Source of the DNA: Bryobacterales bacterium
GTDB lineage: Bacteria > Acidobacteriota > Terriglobia > Bryobacterales > Bryobacteraceae
Assembly: GCA_025353235.1 (NCBI GenBank)
Contig: JANXQZ010000406.1
Span: 1 to 9,987 of the forward strand
Reading direction: 5' to 3'
DNA: 9,987 bases
Part shown: piece after piece, positions 7,716 to 9,987 of the stretch
How positions within the stretch are numbered: the stretch's first letter is position 1
Layout: each line of letters opens with the position of its first letter
Translations under genes and position numbers: made by a program
Notes under the pieces: generated by a model
Seen by the model: the letters and a program-made list of their open reading frames with translations, nothing else
Told to the model about the DNA's origin: nothing
Databases searched by the model: none

Positions 7716-7823
7716 GGCAGGCTTCTCCTTTCGAGAGTAGATCGACCTATTAGCTTACCAGTTTATTGGGGTGGAAAAACAAAAATGGGGCAGACACGAC
7801 AGCCAACCCCGACGGAGGCGCCT

Positions 7824-8711
7824 TCAAAACGGCAGATCCCGCTGAGGTTTCGCGGTGAGCGAGACGGGAGACTGGGCTAAATAGGGATAAGGGTTAACCG
7901 GCGTTCCGCCCAAGCGCACCTCATAGTGCAGATGGGGGCCAGTGCTTTTTCCGGTGCTGCCCGACAATCCGACCTTGTCGCCGCGGCGAACTTCTTGGCC
8001 AGGGATCACTTCGAACTCCGACAGGTGCGCATAGTAGGTCTGCATGCCGTTGCCGTGATCCACTACGACTAGCTTTCCGTATTGTCCGCTCCACGAAGCA
8101 TAAGCCACCACACCGTCAGCGGTTGCCCGCACTAAAGTCCCGAGATGTGCGGAAAGATCGACACCGGTATGAATCGCGCCCTCGCCCGACAGCGGATCGC
8201 TTCGGCCGCCAAAAGGACTCATCAAACGCCCATCCAGGGGCCACAAGCTCGGCCGAACATTGGTCTGCCACTGCTTCGGATAATTCCGAAATATCGCAGA
8301 AATCGACGCCGATTTAAGAAAATCGTACTGATCCAGCGATTCCCTGAAGTTTGGATTCAGCCCAATCGCGGGAGCGTCCACGCCCGCCGACTTGCGCTTC
8401 AGGCCGTAAGCGACCGAAACTTCGCTCGCGAACACTTCGAGTGTTGCGAGCTGCGCATTCTTCTCATTGGTGACCTTTTGCAAGTCCCGATATTTTGACC
8501 GCAGCACGTCAACTTCTTGCCGAAGCGAATTGTAATTGGACACCTTCCAGCTCATCCGGGCATAGCTGGACAAAAATCCTAGAACAAAAAGGAAAGAAAC
8601 CGCGCCGGCAAGAAGGCAGATGTAGAGGGCTTTATGCGGGATGTGAATGCGGCGAAGTCTACCGTGCAGCGAGTGGGCCAGGACCAGGACGAAGTACTGC
8701 TTCTCTTCCAT
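7824..8711 (-). CDS. M23/LytM-type peptidase, membrane-anchored with coiled coil
   Basis: A predicted cell-wall endopeptidase, or a regulator of one, of 295 residues. A short basic N-terminus is followed by one membrane segment (about 28-50), a heptad-like coiled coil (about 57-97, SLRQEVDVLRSKYRDL and onward), a linker, and a C-terminal M23 domain (about 158-275). The LytM zinc and catalytic residues are present: HTGVD (H181, D185), YYAHL (H229) and HLH (H260, H262), so the enzyme should be active, unlike degenerate EnvC/NlpD-type LytM factors. The typical SPFGGRSDPLSGEGAIH lead-in and GSTGKSTGPHLHYEVR are complete. ATG 8711 is preferred over an upstream in-frame start at 8753 because AAAAGGAG at 8723-8716 lies just before it. 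Its own promoter with an overlapping palindrome lies upstream, 3' of the sigma-54 activator gene. Substrate is inferred to be peptidoglycan cross-bridges or stem peptides. Confidence 0.93.
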   Translation of the reverse strand: MEEKQYFVLVLAHSLHGRLRRIHIPHKALYICLLAGAVSFLFVLGFLSSYARMSWKVSNYNSLRQEVDVLRSKYRDLQKVTNEKNAQLATLEVFASEVSVAYGLKRKSAGVDAPAIGLNPNFRESLDQYDFLKSASISAIFRNYPKQWQTNVRPSLWPLDGRLMSPFGGRSDPLSGEGAIHTGVDLSAHLGTLVRATADGVVAYASWSGQYGKLVVVDHGNGMQTYYAHLSEFEVIPGQEVRRGDKVGLSGSTGKSTGPHLHYEVRLGGTPVNPYPYLAQSPVSLTAKPQRDLPF

Positions 8712-8715
8712 GAAT

Positions 8716-8723
8716 CTCCTTTT
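8716..8723 (-). promoter_or_regulatory. Strong ribosome binding site deciding the M23 start
   Basis: The minus strand reads AAAAGGAG followed by ATTC and then ATG at 8711. The four-base spacer is short but workable. The site places translation at 8711 rather than at the longer in-frame start at 8753, which would put this motif inside the coding region. Confidence 0.75.
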
Positions 8724-8801
8724 AATTTTCGGCGAGGTCCACGGAGTACACACGCGAGGGCAACCCTGCGCCGGAGATTACCTAAAAATGAACGAAATTA
8801 A

Positions 8802-8830
8802 AGGATACTGGATGAGACACCCTGTGTCAA
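8802..8830 (-). promoter_or_regulatory. Sigma-70-like promoter for the M23 peptidase gene
   Basis: The minus strand carries TTGACA (8830-8825, a perfect -35), a 17-base spacer, and TATCCT (8807-8802, four of six matches to TATAAT). Transcription would begin near 8795, giving a leader of about 85 nt to the ATG at 8711. The -35 hexamer lies inside the inverted repeat at 8818-8844, so repression by occlusion is the simplest reading. Confidence 0.6.
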
Positions 8831-8844
8831 GCTGACACAGTGTG
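8818..8844. promoter_or_regulatory. Palindromic putative operator over the M23 -35 box
   Basis: CTGTGTCA (8822-8829) and TGACACAG (8833-8840) form a perfect eight-base inverted repeat around AGC. Past one mismatch (C8821/T8841) three further pairs, CAC with GTG, extend the arms to 8818 and 8844. A second small dyad, AGTGT-GAAGT-ACACT, overlaps its right side at 8839-8853. No T-run follows on either strand, so it does not look like a terminator. Symmetry and position over a -35 element suggest binding by a dimeric regulator; the regulator's identity is unknown. Confidence 0.55.
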
Positions 8845-8882
8845 AAGTACACTACGCAAACGGGGTATTTTCTGATGCCCTA

Positions 8883-9987
8883 TTACCCAGAACTGGCATT
8901 CCCCTTACGCTTCACGTCGATATTCAGGCGCTTGATCTTCTGGTTGAGGGTTGAGAGCGGGATGCGCAGCGCTTCCGCTGCGTCGGTCTGACTCCAATTC
9001 ACCGTCTCGAGAGTCTCGATAATCTTTCGCCGTTCGAAGTCGGCGCAAATCTCGAATAGGGAAGCGTCTGCCGGCAAATACCCGGACTCGTCGCGCCGGA
9101 TGCGAACTCCTCCCGCCTGCAAAATGGAATCCGGCAACACGTCCACTGAAACAGCTGCGGCTGAGGCTAGCACCACAGCCCGCTCCACTGCGTTTTCCAG
9201 CTCGCGAACGTTTCCGGGCCAGTTGTGGTCAACCAGAAGCTGCATCGCATCGGGCTCAAAGCGCAGCGTGCTCTTCTGTTCGGAGTCTAAGAACTTCTCG
9301 TTCTCGCGGCAATACTTGGTGAAAAAGTGGTCGACGAGCTTCGGAATGTCTTCCTTGCGCTCGCGCAGTGGCGGCAGAACCACATTGATCACATTCAGCC
9401 GGTAGTACAGATCTTCGCGGAACTTTCCCTCCTCTACCTGCCGCCGCAAGTCGGCGTTGGTGGCGGTAATAATCCGGACGTCGACACGCACCGTTTCCGT
9501 GGATCCAACTGGCATAAATTCCCGCTCCTGCATCACGCGAAGCAGCTTGGATTGCGTCTCTGGACTGATTGTTCCGATTTCATCAAAGAAAATCGTGCCC
9601 TTGTTCGCGACCTCGAAATATCCTTTTCTGGATGCAATCGCGCCTGTAAACGCACCTTTGACATGCCCAAACAAGGCCGATTCCAGCAGGTCGGCCGGGA
9701 CGGAGCCGCTGTTCACAGCCACGAACATCTGATCCGCGCGGGCGGAATTGGCATGAATTGCCTTGGCGATTAATTCCTTACCAGTGCCCGTCTCGCCTGT
9801 AATCAGGATCGTCGCCCTGCTGGGCGCAACCTGACTAACCAAGTCTAGAATGCGCACCATGCGCTCGCTCTTGCCAATGATATTGGGGAAGCTATAGCGC
9901 TGCTTCAATGCGCGTTTGAGTTGAGTGTTCTCGCGCTCGAGCCGGACGCTCTGGTCAGACCTATCGCCCGCGACATCAAGATGCAGT
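8883..9987 (-). CDS. Sigma-54-dependent transcriptional activator (NtrC family), 5' end missing
   Basis: A bacterial enhancer-binding protein that remodels RNA polymerase-sigma-54 using ATP. The window shows its last 367 residues; the frame stays open to the right edge, so the N-terminal sensor domain (receiver, GAF or other) is outside. Counting from the edge: a linker helix RLERENTQLKRAL (about 15-27), Walker A GETGTGKE (64-71), the sigma-54 contact loop GAFTGA intact (111-116), Walker B TIFFDEIG (131-138), the arginine-finger region FREDLYYRLNV (189-199), LPPLRERKEDIP (204-215), NWPGNVRELENAVERAVVL (255-273) and a Fis-type helix-turn-helix (about 316-356) ending LSTLNQKIKRLNI. An internal TTG at 9908 falls inside the linker helix and is not the true start. 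The protein should be a competent activator. Its targets are not shown; the M23 gene downstream on the same strand has its own sigma-70-like promoter. Confidence 0.95.
   Translation of the reverse strand, partial: LHLDVAGDRSDQSVRLERENTQLKRALKQRYSFPNIIGKSERMVRILDLVSQVAPSRATILITGETGTGKELIAKAIHANSARADQMFVAVNSGSVPADLLESALFGHVKGAFTGAIASRKGYFEVANKGTIFFDEIGTISPETQSKLLRVMQEREFMPVGSTETVRVDVRIITATNADLRRQVEEGKFREDLYYRLNVINVVLPPLRERKEDIPKLVDHFFTKYCRENEKFLDSEQKSTLRFEPDAMQLLVDHNWPGNVRELENAVERAVVLASAAAVSVDVLPDSILQAGGVRIRRDESGYLPADASLFEICADFERRKIIETLETVNWSQTDAAEALRIPLSTLNQKIKRLNIDVKRKGNASSG

Noticed and set aside
7750..7823. Possible terminator after the M23 gene: GGGG...CCCC followed by a T-rich stretch on the minus strand
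   Set aside because: Only four pairs form at the base and the interior does not pair well, so the stem is too weak to call despite the T-rich tail.
8818..8844. The palindrome as a rho-independent terminator for the sigma-54 activator gene
   Set aside because: No run of T follows on either strand, and the repeat coincides with a TTGACA box at correct spacing from a -10, which favours an operator.
1..9987. CRISPR array, tRNA, rRNA, insertion sequence or prophage genes
   Set aside because: No spaced direct repeats, cloverleaf sequence, transposase or integrase motif, or terminal inverted repeats were seen on either strand.

Overview
The window looks like chromosomal DNA from a Gram-negative soil-type bacterium, most likely an Acidobacteriota member related to Bryobacter/Solibacter. 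This rests on the gene repertoire (exported amidohydrolase, Tat-exported beta-propeller, DUF3500 protein, large membrane HD-GYP/GGDEF protein, sigma-54 activator), frequent GTG and TTG starts, and GC content in the upper fifties by eye. It is an inference from gene types; no marker gene or RNA gene is present. I see no IS element, integrase, tRNA, rRNA or CRISPR array.

Layout from left to right. Positions 72-1340 (minus) hold an exported imidazolonepropionase-like amidohydrolase whose reading frame is broken twice. It overlaps by an ATGA the end of a cytoplasmic carbamoyltransferase of the NodU/CmcH/TobZ class (1337-2899, minus). A divergent intergenic region (2900-3093) separates this pair from a long plus-strand gene (3094-5535) encoding a membrane protein with HD-GYP, GAF and GGDEF domains, that is, both cyclic-di-GMP hydrolysis and synthesis signatures in one chain. 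That gene converges, 16 bp apart, on a minus-strand run: a Tat-exported beta-propeller resembling oligogalacturonate lyase/TolB (5552-6640), a DUF3500 protein (6693-7715), an M23/LytM metallopeptidase with one membrane anchor and a coiled coil (7824-8711), and a sigma-54-dependent transcriptional activator cut by the right edge (8883-9987).

The genes do not form one obvious pathway. Two themes recur: envelope or exported proteins (amidohydrolase, beta-propeller, DUF3500 protein, M23 peptidase) and signalling (cyclic-di-GMP protein, sigma-54 activator). The best regulatory signal is a perfect 8+8 bp palindrome overlapping the -35 box of a good sigma-70-like promoter in front of the M23 gene. 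Two weak sigma-54-like motifs lie in the divergent region between the carbamoyltransferase and the HD-GYP gene. I found no clear new multi-gene system. The items most worth a second look are the M23 promoter/operator, the divergent carbamoyltransferase active site, the dual cyclic-di-GMP protein and the doubly frameshifted amidohydrolase.
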